A stretch of DNA of 64,000 nucleotides from Cupriavidus gilardii (GTDB taxonomy: Bacteria; Pseudomonadota; Gammaproteobacteria; Burkholderiales; Burkholderiaceae): assembly GCF_008801915.1 (NCBI RefSeq), contig NZ_VZOV01000003.1, forward strand, positions 1-64,000, written 5' to 3'. The position numbers and the translations under genes were made by a program. The notes under the pieces were generated by a model. The model saw only the letters and a program-made list of their open reading frames with translations. It was not told the DNA's origin and did not search any database. Shown in pieces: positions 23,273 to 31,155 of the stretch (position 1 is its first letter; every line of letters starts with the position of its first letter).

Positions 23273-23845
23273 ATGAAACGTATTCCCCGTCCCGGTGCCT
23301 TGCTGCTGGCCGCGTCGCTGGCCTGCGCCGGCTTTGCCGCCAATCTCGCCGCCGCGCAGCTCGACGCCGGCAAGAGTTCGGTGACCGCGGTGGCGCGCCA
23401 GATCGGCGTGCCGATGGAAGGCAAGTTCAAGCGCTTTGCCGCCGCGGTGGACTTCGATCCGGCCAGGCTGGCCAGCTCCAGCGCCAAGGTCGAGATCGAG
23501 GTCGCCAGCTTCGAGATCGGCGACGCCACCACCACCAAGGAGGTCAAGGGCAAGGACTGGTTCGATGCCGCGCGCTTTCCGAAGGCGGTGTTCGAATCGA
23601 CCGGCATCAAGCAGGCCGCGGCGGGCAAGTTCGATGTCGCCGGCAAGCTGACCATCAAGGGCAAGACCGTCGACGTGGTGGTGCCCGCGACCTATCGCCA
23701 GGAAGGCGCCAACCAGGTCTTCGAGGGCGTGCTGCCGATCAAGCGCAGCGTCTTCAATATCGGCGAGGGCGAATGGAAGGACACCTCGGTGGTCGCCGAC
23801 GAAGTCCAGATCAAGTTCCGTCTGGTGACGGCCGCCAAGTCCTGA
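23273..23845 (+). CDS. YceI-family periplasmic lipocalin-like protein (first copy)
   Basis: A 190-residue protein with an N-terminal signal peptide (about 1-28, ending ANLAAAQ). It carries the YceI beta-barrel pattern: KGKDWFDAARFPKAVFEST, GKLTIKGKTVDVVVP and a final DEVQIKFRLV strand. YceI proteins bind isoprenoid lipids such as ubiquinone-8 in the periplasm. This copy lacks the usual opening DPxHTxxxF pattern and starts LDAGKSSVTAVARQIGVPME instead, so it is a diverged paralogue of the next gene. Confidence 0.9.
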   Translation: MKRIPRPGALLLAASLACAGFAANLAAAQLDAGKSSVTAVARQIGVPMEGKFKRFAAAVDFDPARLASSSAKVEIEVASFEIGDATTTKEVKGKDWFDAARFPKAVFESTGIKQAAAGKFDVAGKLTIKGKTVDVVVPATYRQEGANQVFEGVLPIKRSVFNIGEGEWKDTSVVADEVQIKFRLVTAAKS

Positions 23846-23943
23846 ACCGAATCGCAACGTTCGAACCCAACCCACTCACCCACCCCGAACGATCGGATCG
23901 GACCGATCGAACGTATCCAACCCGACCGCTGACCGGAGAACCC

Positions 23944-24534
23944 ATGAAACTGCGTACCGTCGCCGCCATCCTCGCCGCCGCCTCCGCCACCGCCTTCGCT
24001 GGCGTCGCCTCGGCTGCCGCCGTGACCTACAACCTCGATCCGACCCACACGTATCCGAGCTTCGAGGCCGATCACCTGGGCGGGCTGTCGAAGTGGCGCG
24101 GCAAGTTCGAAAAGTCCAGCGGCGTCGTCACGCTCGATCGGGCGGCCAGGACCGGCACGCTGGACATCAAGATCGACGCCGCATCGATCGACTTCGGCAA
24201 CGGCAAGATGAACGAGCACGCCAAGAGCCCGGACATGTTCGACGTGCAGGCCTATCCCGAGGCCACCTACAAGGGCAAGTTCTCGAAGTTCGCCGGCGAC
24301 GTGCCGACCGAGGTCGATGGCGTGCTGACGCTGCGCGGCGTGTCCAAGCCGGTCAAGCTCGAGATCCGCGAGTTCAAGTGCATCCAGCATCCGATGCTCA
24401 AGCGCGAGGCCTGCGGTGCCGACGCCTATGCCACCTTCAACCGAACCGACTTCGGCATCGACTACGGCGTCAAGATGGGCTTCAAGCCCGAGGTCAAGCT
24501 GGCGATCCAGGTCGAGGGCGTACGCGCCGACTGA
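23944..24534 (+). CDS. YceI-family periplasmic lipocalin-like protein (second copy)
   Basis: A 196-residue canonical YceI protein. The signal peptide (1-25, ending VASAA) is followed by YNLDPTHTYPSFEADHLGG, the classical start of the mature barrel. NEHAKSPDMFDVQAYPEATY and NRTDFGIDYGVKMGF are conserved. Two cysteines (CIQHPMLKREAC) bracket a loop and could form a disulphide. It lies 98 bases after the first copy and is closed by a terminator at 24587. Tandem yceI genes suggest duplication with specialisation. Confidence 0.95.
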   Translation: MKLRTVAAILAAASATAFAGVASAAAVTYNLDPTHTYPSFEADHLGGLSKWRGKFEKSSGVVTLDRAARTGTLDIKIDAASIDFGNGKMNEHAKSPDMFDVQAYPEATYKGKFSKFAGDVPTEVDGVLTLRGVSKPVKLEIREFKCIQHPMLKREACGADAYATFNRTDFGIDYGVKMGFKPEVKLAIQVEGVRAD

Positions 24535-24586
24535 CGCCGCTGCCCCTGCCTGGGGCGCATCCGCATTGCCTGCGCATTGCCATTCG

Positions 24587-24612
24587 AGGGCCGGTCGATC
24601 CGGCCCTTTTTC
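24587..24612 (+). terminator. Rho-independent terminator after the b561-yceI-yceI cluster
   Basis: AGGGCCGG, loop TCGAT, CCGGCCCT, then TTTTTC. The perfect 8-bp stem lies 52 bases after the second yceI stop codon. Confidence 0.88.
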
Positions 24613-24679
24613 ATTGATGGCAACCCCTCCCGCGGTGGGGGGCATGTGCGGCCGCTCCCCCTCGTTGGGATGAGGGTCG

Positions 24680-24708
24680 TTGTCCACTGCAGGGGCCCAC
24701 AGTACAAT
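24680..24708 (+). promoter_or_regulatory. Predicted promoter of the phc-type operon with a ~280-base leader
   Basis: TTGTCC (24680-24685), a 17-base spacer and TACAAT (24703-24708) form a good sigma70 promoter. The first start codon is at 24989, so the predicted transcript has a leader of roughly 275 bases. The leader is GC-rich and contains no gene I can support. It leaves room for post-transcriptional control, but I see no riboswitch pattern. Confidence 0.55.
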
Positions 24709-24988
24709 CGGTCGCTGATTCGCACCTGGCGGCCCGGGAGCGGGACCGGGGCAGGCGTTGCCCGACCGCGACCGAGGCCGTTGCCGGCCGGCTTCCGGTC
24801 AGGCTGCTGGCCCGCATCGGCCTGTCGTTGGCCCGCTGTGTTCCCGCAGCTTTGCCCTTTCGCCGCTCACTTCCCGATCAGGATCGCAAGCGTATGCCCA
24901 ACCCCTAGTTCCGTGCATCGCCTTCGCCGAGCCGTTCGCGAGTTCCTTCGCCCATGCCGCGCCGGACCGTTCCGACCCCCGTGTCGGC

Positions 24989-26422
24989 ATGAGCCAGCCG
25001 CATTCTTCGGATTATCCCTGGCGCAAAACCGTGTACTCCCAAACGCAAATTGATCCGGTGGTCAGCTTCCGCAACTCGCAGGGCGAGCAGGTGCGGGGCA
25101 CGATCATCAATCTCCAGAGAAAGTCTCTGGTGATGGAAGTCTATAACCCGTATTCGATCGTCCAGGTCAGCGAGGTATTGAGCGACCTGAGCGTCAGGAT
25201 CGGGGCCAAGAACGCCTATCTTGGCAAAGCGGTGGTGATGAGCCTGGTCAATACCGGTCTCACGGCGGTGGTCTCGCTGACGCTGATCGACGAGTGGCGC
25301 GAGCTGAGCGACCTGCCCAACGAGCCGCGCTCGGTGGGACGCGAGGCCGAGCTGTTCGTCACGGACTGGGACACGCGCTTCAACATCCGCCGCGATTACC
25401 AGATCGCCGTCAACGAGATGCGCGCCTTCCTGTCCGAGGTGTCGCGCTGGGTCGAGCAGGTGGACCTGACCGAAAGCCTGCCCAAGGTCGACGGCCGCCT
25501 GCGCGAGGACGTGTTCCAGGAGCTGGCCACGCCGCTGATGGTCAAGGTCAAGGCGTATCTGGACCGGCTGGAAGGGGAGGCCGAGCGCGTCGACGTCGAA
25601 CTGGCGCCGGTCCATCGGACCTATGCGCAATCGGCGCTGCATCCGCTGCTGCTGCGTGCGCCGTTCGTCTATCGCACCTTCACCAAGCCGCTCGGCTACG
25701 CCGGCGACTACGAGATGGTGAACCAGATCCTCAGCGATCCGCAGCAGGGGCCCACCACCTACTTCCAGATCGTCAACACGGCCTTCCTGAAGGCGGCGGT
25801 CGCCACCGCGCACCGCAACCGCATCGATCTGCTGGTCGAGTTCCTCGGCCGCCAGGCCGACAGCGCCCGCGCCGAGGGCCGACCGTTTCGCGTGCTCAAC
25901 GTCGGCTGCGGCCCGGCCTTCGAAATCCAGCGCTTTGCGCGCGAATACGCCGAGCCCGAACGGCTGTCGTTCCAGCTGGTCGACTTCAGCGAGGAGACGC
26001 TCGAATTCACGCGCGGCTCGATCCAGCGGGCGGCACGCGAGGCGGGCCGCAACCTGCAGGTCGAGATGGTGCACGAGTCGGTGCACGAGCTGCTCAAGCG
26101 CCGTATCGCGGTCGAGGACCCTTCGGTGCGCGAGTTCGATGCGGTCTATTGCGCCGGCCTGTTCGACTACCTGTCCGACAAGGTCTGCGCCCGCCTGCTG
26201 AACCATTTCGCGGCGCGCACGCGCCCCGGCGGGCGGGTCCTGGTCACCAACGTCCATTCGAGCAATCCCGAGCGATACGGCATGGAGCATCTGCTCGAGT
26301 GGTACCTGATCTATCGCGACGAAGCAAAGATGCTGAGCCTGCTGCCCGAGCAGTCGACCGACCACCAGGTCTATGTCGATGCCACGGGCGTCAACGTGTT
26401 CGCTGAAGCCACCATCTCCTGA
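24989..26422 (+). CDS. phcB: PhcB-like SAM-dependent methyltransferase (autoinducer synthase)
   Basis: A 477-residue protein with two parts. Residues ~20-105 look like a PilZ-type beta-barrel (VSFRNSQGEQVRGTIINLQR, VVSLTLIDEW). From about residue 295 there is a class I methyltransferase domain with motif I VLNVGCGPAFEIQRFA, the acidic loop LVDFSEETLEF and YCAGLFDYLSD. In Ralstonia solanacearum PhcB makes the 3-hydroxy fatty-acid methyl-ester quorum signal by methylating a fatty acyl precursor. The gene order here (methyltransferase, membrane kinase, receiver-kinase hybrid, receiver) reproduces phcBSRQ. The identification rests on domain architecture plus synteny, and the actual signal molecule is unknown. 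Confidence 0.8.
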   Translation: MSQPHSSDYPWRKTVYSQTQIDPVVSFRNSQGEQVRGTIINLQRKSLVMEVYNPYSIVQVSEVLSDLSVRIGAKNAYLGKAVVMSLVNTGLTAVVSLTLIDEWRELSDLPNEPRSVGREAELFVTDWDTRFNIRRDYQIAVNEMRAFLSEVSRWVEQVDLTESLPKVDGRLREDVFQELATPLMVKVKAYLDRLEGEAERVDVELAPVHRTYAQSALHPLLLRAPFVYRTFTKPLGYAGDYEMVNQILSDPQQGPTTYFQIVNTAFLKAAVATAHRNRIDLLVEFLGRQADSARAEGRPFRVLNVGCGPAFEIQRFAREYAEPERLSFQLVDFSEETLEFTRGSIQRAAREAGRNLQVEMVHESVHELLKRRIAVEDPSVREFDAVYCAGLFDYLSDKVCARLLNHFAARTRPGGRVLVTNVHSSNPERYGMEHLLEWYLIYRDEAKMLSLLPEQSTDHQVYVDATGVNVFAEATIS

Positions 26423-26442
26423 GGCGGCGCCGCCGATCTGCC

Positions 26443-27772
26443 ATGACTGTCAACCGACTCTACGCCGGATACCAGGCCGAACTGGCCGACTTTCGCCTGG
26501 CGTTCAGCCGCGGCGGGGCCTACACCGCCATCGTGCTGGTGCTGCTCGGCATGGGTCTCGATTACGGCCAGTACCCGGAATGGCAGGTACCGTTCGCGGT
26601 CGCCCGCATCGTCGTCTCGATGCTGATCGCCGGCATCGTCGTGGTGCTGTACAGCCAGCACGGGCGCAGGTTGGCCCCGTGGCTGACGCTGTCGTGGCTG
26701 CTGCTGCCGCAGCTGATGATCGCGTGGATGATCTGGGAGACCGATGGCGTCGCCTCGCCGTACTACGTCGGCCTGAACCTGGCGATCTTCGCCGGGCATC
26801 GCGCTGCCGTTCGGCCTGTGGCAGAACGTGGTGTTCGGCGGGCTGTCCTACCTGTGCTACCTGGTCGCCTGCCTGCTGCATCCTGATGGGCTGCATCCGA
26901 TCGGCACCTTCATCGTCAATTCGCTGTTCGTGCTGTTCGCCGGGGCGGCCAGCGCGGTCTACACCTACTTCAACGAGAAGGGCCGCTTCCAGCTGTTCCG
27001 GCTGAAGGAAGAACTGGCCCACAAGAACGACGAGCTGGCGCGCATCAACGAGAACCTGGCGCAGATCAAGGGCCAGCTGCTGCAGCAGGAGAAGATGGCC
27101 GCGGTCGGTACGCTGGCCGCGGGGCTGCTGCACGAGGTCAACAACCCGGTCAATTTCTGCCTGATGGCGATCGAGATCGCGCTGGAGGAGCCCGAAGCCA
27201 AGGAGAGCGCCTCGCTGCAGGAATGCCTGATCGACGCGCGCCAGGGGATGCAGCGGATCCAGCATATCGTCTCGGACCTGAAGATCTTCGCCTATCGGCA
27301 GCCCGGCGCCGAGGTCGAGGGCCGGCCCTTCCTGTTCGAGAAGGCGCTGGACTCGGCCAGCCGGCTGACCGCGCACGAACTGCGCGGCGTGCGGATGACG
27401 CGCGAGCTGCCGCCCGACACGCTGGTGTTCGGCGACGAGGCGGCCATCATCGGCGTGCTGATCAACCTGTTCTCGAACGCGGCGCTGGCGATGCGCAAGG
27501 CCGGCACGCCTGCACCGGCGATCCATACCACCGTCGTCTGGCGGGACGGCCGGCTGCATGTCAACGTGCGCGACAACGGCCCGGGCATCCCCAGCGAGAA
27601 TCTTGCGCGCGTGTTCGAGCCGTTCTTCACGACGCGCGAAGTCGGACAGGGCCTGGGACTGGGGCTGTCGATCAGCTATGCGGTGATCGAGCGGCATGGC
27701 GGCGTACTGTTCGCCGAAAGCGAGCTGGGCCAGTGGGCCGCGTTCAGCTTCGATCTGCCGCGGGCGGAATGA
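26443..27772 (+). pseudogene. phcS: PhcS-like sensor histidine kinase interrupted by a one-base frameshift
   Basis: The N-terminal frame from the ATG at 26443 encodes four hydrophobic segments up to LNLAIFAG, then runs out of register. The continuation is in the next frame: GIALPFGLWQNVVFGGLSYL, two more membrane segments, a coiled region, the phospho-acceptor GLLHEVNNPVNF, an N-box NLFSNAALAM, and ATP-lid motifs DNGPGIPS and GLGLGLSISYAVIERHGG. Removing one G from the GGG at 26794-26796 restores one continuous six-helix membrane kinase of about 442 residues. It could be a real mutation, a sequencing error or a phase-variable state. A GTG at 26828 could start a shortened kinase. The stop overlaps the next gene (ATGA). 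Confidence 0.82.
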
Positions 27773-28962
27773 GCGCGATGACAGAACAGCGGACAGACCA
27801 GCGGACGGATCCGCGGCCCGAGCTGCGATCCGATCTGCGCCAGCCGCGGCTGACCGTGCTCTACGTCGACGACGAGGAGATGGCCTGCAAGTACTTCGCG
27901 CGCGCGGCCGGCGCGGAGTACGAGGTGCTGCTCGCCCAGGGCGCCGACCAGGCGATCGAGATGCTGCGCAACGACAGCGGCCGCACCGCGGTGCTGGTCA
28001 CCGACTTCCGCATGCCCGGGCGCAACGGTGCCGATCTGCTGCGGCAGGTTGCCGCCGAATATCCGCAGATCGTGCGGATCCTGGTGACGGCTTACGCCGA
28101 CAAGGACATGCTGCTGCAGACGGTCAACAGCGGCGAGGTGTTTCGCATCCTCGAGAAGCCGCTCGGCCTGCAGGCGGTGCGCGACGTACTGGCGCTGGCG
28201 CGCGAGCGCTATCGCGAACGGCAGTCGCGCCACCAGCGGCTGACCGCGATCGACGAGACGCTGGCGTTTCTGGCGCACGAACTTAACACCCCGCTCGCGG
28301 CTATCGCGAATTTTGCCCGTGGTGTTGAAAGCCGCAGCAGCGCCGAATACGATCCGCAGCGCCAGGCCGAGATCGGCCAGGCGGCCGCGGTGATGCACAG
28401 CAATGCGCAGTACTGCCTGGCGGTGATCTCGTCGTTCCTGGAATCGGTGCGCGGCAATGGCGAACGGCCGCTGACCAGCGAGAACGATCGCGACATCACC
28501 GCCGGCAGCCTGATCATGGCGCTGCTCGACAGCTATCCGTTCACGGGCCCGCAGCGCAACTGGATCGAGGTCGAACTGCACGGCGATTTCATCGTTCATA
28601 CGCTGCCGAACTGCGTGTCGCTGGTGCTGTCGTCGCTGCTCAACAACGGCTTGCGGGCGCTGACCGATGTTCCCAGGCCGTCGCTGCGCTTCCGTGTGGT
28701 GGCGCAGCCCGACCCCGTGATCTGCATCAGCGACAACGGCCCGGGCATTCCACCGGACGTGATGGAACGCCTGCTGGTCGATCCGGTCACCACGCATGCC
28801 GCCGCCGGCGGAAATGGCCTCGGCATGATTTTCTGCAACCGCGTCATGCAGTCGTTCGGCGGCGGCATCCGGATCGAGTCGACCCCGGGCGCCGGCACCA
28901 CGGTGACGCTGGAATTCCCCCATACGAAGACTCGAATGCACAGCAATAGGAGCGGTCAATGA
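27769..28962 (+). CDS. phcR: PhcR-like hybrid: receiver domain fused to a histidine kinase domain
   Basis: A 397-residue cytoplasmic protein. An N-terminal receiver (about 28-145) has D34-D35, phospho-acceptor D79 in VTDFRMPG, T107 and K130. A kinase domain follows, with H170 in FLAHELNTPLAAIANF, an N-box around LLNNGLRAL, DNGPGIPP and GGNGLGMIFCNRVMQSFGGG. In Ralstonia the PhcR protein has exactly this unusual receiver-kinase order and transmits the PhcS signal, finally controlling the LysR regulator PhcA. It is translationally coupled to the preceding and following genes through ATGA overlaps. The kinase half retains its histidine and ATP-lid motifs, so activity is plausible. Confidence 0.85.
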   Translation: MSAMTEQRTDQRTDPRPELRSDLRQPRLTVLYVDDEEMACKYFARAAGAEYEVLLAQGADQAIEMLRNDSGRTAVLVTDFRMPGRNGADLLRQVAAEYPQIVRILVTAYADKDMLLQTVNSGEVFRILEKPLGLQAVRDVLALARERYRERQSRHQRLTAIDETLAFLAHELNTPLAAIANFARGVESRSSAEYDPQRQAEIGQAAAVMHSNAQYCLAVISSFLESVRGNGERPLTSENDRDITAGSLIMALLDSYPFTGPQRNWIEVELHGDFIVHTLPNCVSLVLSSLLNNGLRALTDVPRPSLRFRVVAQPDPVICISDNGPGIPPDVMERLLVDPVTTHAAAGGNGLGMIFCNRVMQSFGGGIRIESTPGAGTTVTLEFPHTKTRMHSNRSGQ

Positions 28963-29951
28963 ACGAACCGAACGACAACCAGGCATCGCCTCCCGCGATT
29001 CTGTTCGTCGACGACGAGGCCACCGCGGTCAAGTATTTCCAGAGGGCGATCGGCGGGCTGGCGCCCGTGGTCACCGGCGGTTCGGTCGAGGAGGGCAAGG
29101 CGCTGCTCGAAGCCCATGGCGACACGCTGGCCGTGCTGGTCTCGGACCAGCGCATGCCGGGCGAATATGGCAACGAGCTGCTGCGCCATGCCCGCGAGCA
29201 CTATCCGCATATCGTTCGCATCCTGACCACTGCCTATTCGGAGCTCGAGTCGACGGTGCAGGCGGTCAACGAGGGGCAGATCCACCGTTATATCAAGAAG
29301 CCGTGGGACATCACCGCGCTTCGCATGGAACTCAAGCAGGCGCTGGAGATTGCCGGCCTGCGCCGCGAGCGCGACCAGCTGGTGCGCGAGAAGCTCAGCG
29401 TGATTCAGCGGCAGACGCTGGCGGCGCGCATCGGCATGGTGCGCGCGCTGTGTGCCAGCCTGATCGGTCCCGAGCGCTTCCAGCCGGTCGAGACCTATCT
29501 GGCGGCCGCCGTGCTGGCGGGGGCCAAGGGTCCCGAGCCGGACTGGGCGCGGATGGACTACGCCGACCTGGTCGGCGCCGAAAGCCAGCGCAGCGGCGCC
29601 TTCGGCCATGCGGTGGCGAGCCGCCTGGCGCAGCTGCGCGCCGCCCATGACGCCGCCGCGGGCGCCGATGCGCTGGCGGTGATCGCGCAGCAGCTGGGCG
29701 AGGCGGTGCGCCGCGACGGCGACGCCCTGGTGTGGCTGTCGTTGCCGGTGCTGTCCGAATTCCTCGGCGCACCGGTCGGCACGGCGGTGTCGGAGCAGCA
29801 CGCCGCGTGGTTTGCCGCGCTGCTGTGGCTCGACCACAGCGGCAATGCGCTGCAGATGCTGCGCGACGGCAACACGATCGTCTCGCGCCTGGCGCCCGCG
29901 TCGAGCGAATTCGGGGCCGACCGGCTGGCAATCTGGATCGAGCAGTTCTGA
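28959..29951 (+). CDS. phcQ: PhcQ-like response regulator
   Basis: A 330-residue protein. The receiver domain covers about 12-135, with D18-D19 in LFVDDE, phospho-acceptor D63 in VSDQRMPG, TTAY and the lysine in YIKKPW. A coiled stretch follows, then a helical C-terminal region of ~180 residues with no DNA-binding motif. It overlaps the phcR-like stop (ATGA) and has an AGGAG site before the ATG. PhcQ occupies this position in Ralstonia. A RpfG-like HD-GYP or HDOD output would need motifs that I do not see. Confidence 0.8.
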   Translation: MNEPNDNQASPPAILFVDDEATAVKYFQRAIGGLAPVVTGGSVEEGKALLEAHGDTLAVLVSDQRMPGEYGNELLRHAREHYPHIVRILTTAYSELESTVQAVNEGQIHRYIKKPWDITALRMELKQALEIAGLRRERDQLVREKLSVIQRQTLAARIGMVRALCASLIGPERFQPVETYLAAAVLAGAKGPEPDWARMDYADLVGAESQRSGAFGHAVASRLAQLRAAHDAAAGADALAVIAQQLGEAVRRDGDALVWLSLPVLSEFLGAPVGTAVSEQHAAWFAALLWLDHSGNALQMLRDGNTIVSRLAPASSEFGADRLAIWIEQF

Positions 29952-30021
29952 TGCGGTTTTCTCGCCGCTCCCGCTTGGGGGAGAGGGGGGACACAGCCGG
30001 TGAGCGGTACGCTGGAGCAAG

Positions 30022-30050
30022 AAAAAACGGGGCCTGAGCCCCGTTTTTTT
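30022..30050. terminator. Bidirectional rho-independent terminator between phcQ and secF
   Basis: An A-run, then ACGGGGC, loop CTGA, GCCCCGT and a T-run. The flanking A6 and T7 tracts make it work in both directions, ending the phc-type operon on the plus strand and the queA-to-secF operon on the minus strand. Confidence 0.92.
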
Positions 30051-30076
30051 ATGCGTGCTTCCTTACTACCGGAACG

Positions 30077-31048
30077 TCATGCCTGCGCGCCGTAGTTCGG
30101 ATCGTCGCGGTCCGCGCCGCTGGCCTTCTTTTCGCCCTTGATCAGGTCCTCGCGCTTGACGCCCAGCCACATGGCCAGCGCCGCGGCGACGAACACCGAC
30201 GAATAGATGCCGAACAGGATGCCCACGGTCAGCGCCAGCGCGAAGTAGTGCAGCGTCGGGCCGCCGAAGAAGAACATCGACAGCACCATCATCTCGGTCG
30301 AGCCGTGCGTGATGATGGTCCGCGACATCGTGCTGGTGATCGCGTTGTCGATGACCTCGTGGGTCGTCATCTTGCGGTACTTGCGGAAGTTCTCGCGGAT
30401 CCGGTCGAAGATCACCACCGACTCGTTGACCGAATATCCGAGCACCGCCAGCACCGCCGCCAGCACCGACAGCGAGAATTCCCACTGGAAGAAGGCGAAA
30501 AAGCCCAGGATGATCACGATGTCGTGCAGGTTGGCGATGATGCCCGCCACCGCGAACTTCCATTCGAAGCGGATCGACAGGTAGATCACGATGCCGGCGA
30601 TCACGAACAGCAGCGCCAGCAGGCCGTCGGTGGCCAGCTCCCTGCCGACCTGCGGGCCGACGAATTCGACGCGCTGCAGGTTGGCGTCGGGCGAGACCGC
30701 CTTGAGCGCGCCCATCACCTGCTCGCTCTGCTGCGCCGAGCTGATCGGCTTGCCGTCGGCGCTCTTCTGCAGCGGCAGGCGGATCATCACGTCGCGCGAG
30801 GTACCGAAGTTCTGCACCTGCACGTCGGTGTAGCCCAGCTTGCCGACCTGGCCGCGGATCCGCTCCAGATCGGCCGGTTGCTGGTAGCTGACCTCCATCA
30901 CCGTGCCGCCGGTGAACTCGATCGACAGGTGCAGGCCCTTCTGCCAGAGGAAAAAGACGGCGGCGAAGAACGTCACGAAGGAAATCACGTTGAAGATCAA
31001 CGCGTGCTTCATGAACGGAATGTCGCGCCGGATGCGGAAGAATTCCAT
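30077..31048 (-). CDS. secF: Protein translocase subunit SecF
   Basis: SecF with SecD uses the proton gradient to help pull preproteins through SecYEG. The 323-residue product has six hydrophobic segments, the periplasmic P1 region starting SIEFTGGTVMEV, and the conserved VLGYSVNESVVIFDRIREN stretch in the membrane domain. It is the last gene of the queA-tgt-yajC-secD-secF run, 107 bases after secD, and is closed by the terminator at 30022. Confidence 0.97.
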   Translation of the reverse strand: MEFFRIRRDIPFMKHALIFNVISFVTFFAAVFFLWQKGLHLSIEFTGGTVMEVSYQQPADLERIRGQVGKLGYTDVQVQNFGTSRDVMIRLPLQKSADGKPISSAQQSEQVMGALKAVSPDANLQRVEFVGPQVGRELATDGLLALLFVIAGIVIYLSIRFEWKFAVAGIIANLHDIVIILGFFAFFQWEFSLSVLAAVLAVLGYSVNESVVIFDRIRENFRKYRKMTTHEVIDNAITSTMSRTIITHGSTEMMVLSMFFFGGPTLHYFALALTVGILFGIYSSVFVAAALAMWLGVKREDLIKGEKKASGADRDDPNYGAQA

Positions 31049-31155
31049 GGTGAATCCTGTATCTGCTGCAGCGTGCTGCGTTCGGGTGTTTCGTTTTCAG
31101 AGCGAAGCCGCGGGGCAGGGCCGCGCGCGGCTCGCGCTCGATGCGCTGACTTCGC

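Noticed and set aside
26794..26796. Programmed ribosomal frameshifting in the sensor kinase gene
   Set aside because: No slippery heptamer, internal ribosome-binding site or downstream pseudoknot is visible at the GGG. A simple one-base insertion or sequencing error is more likely.
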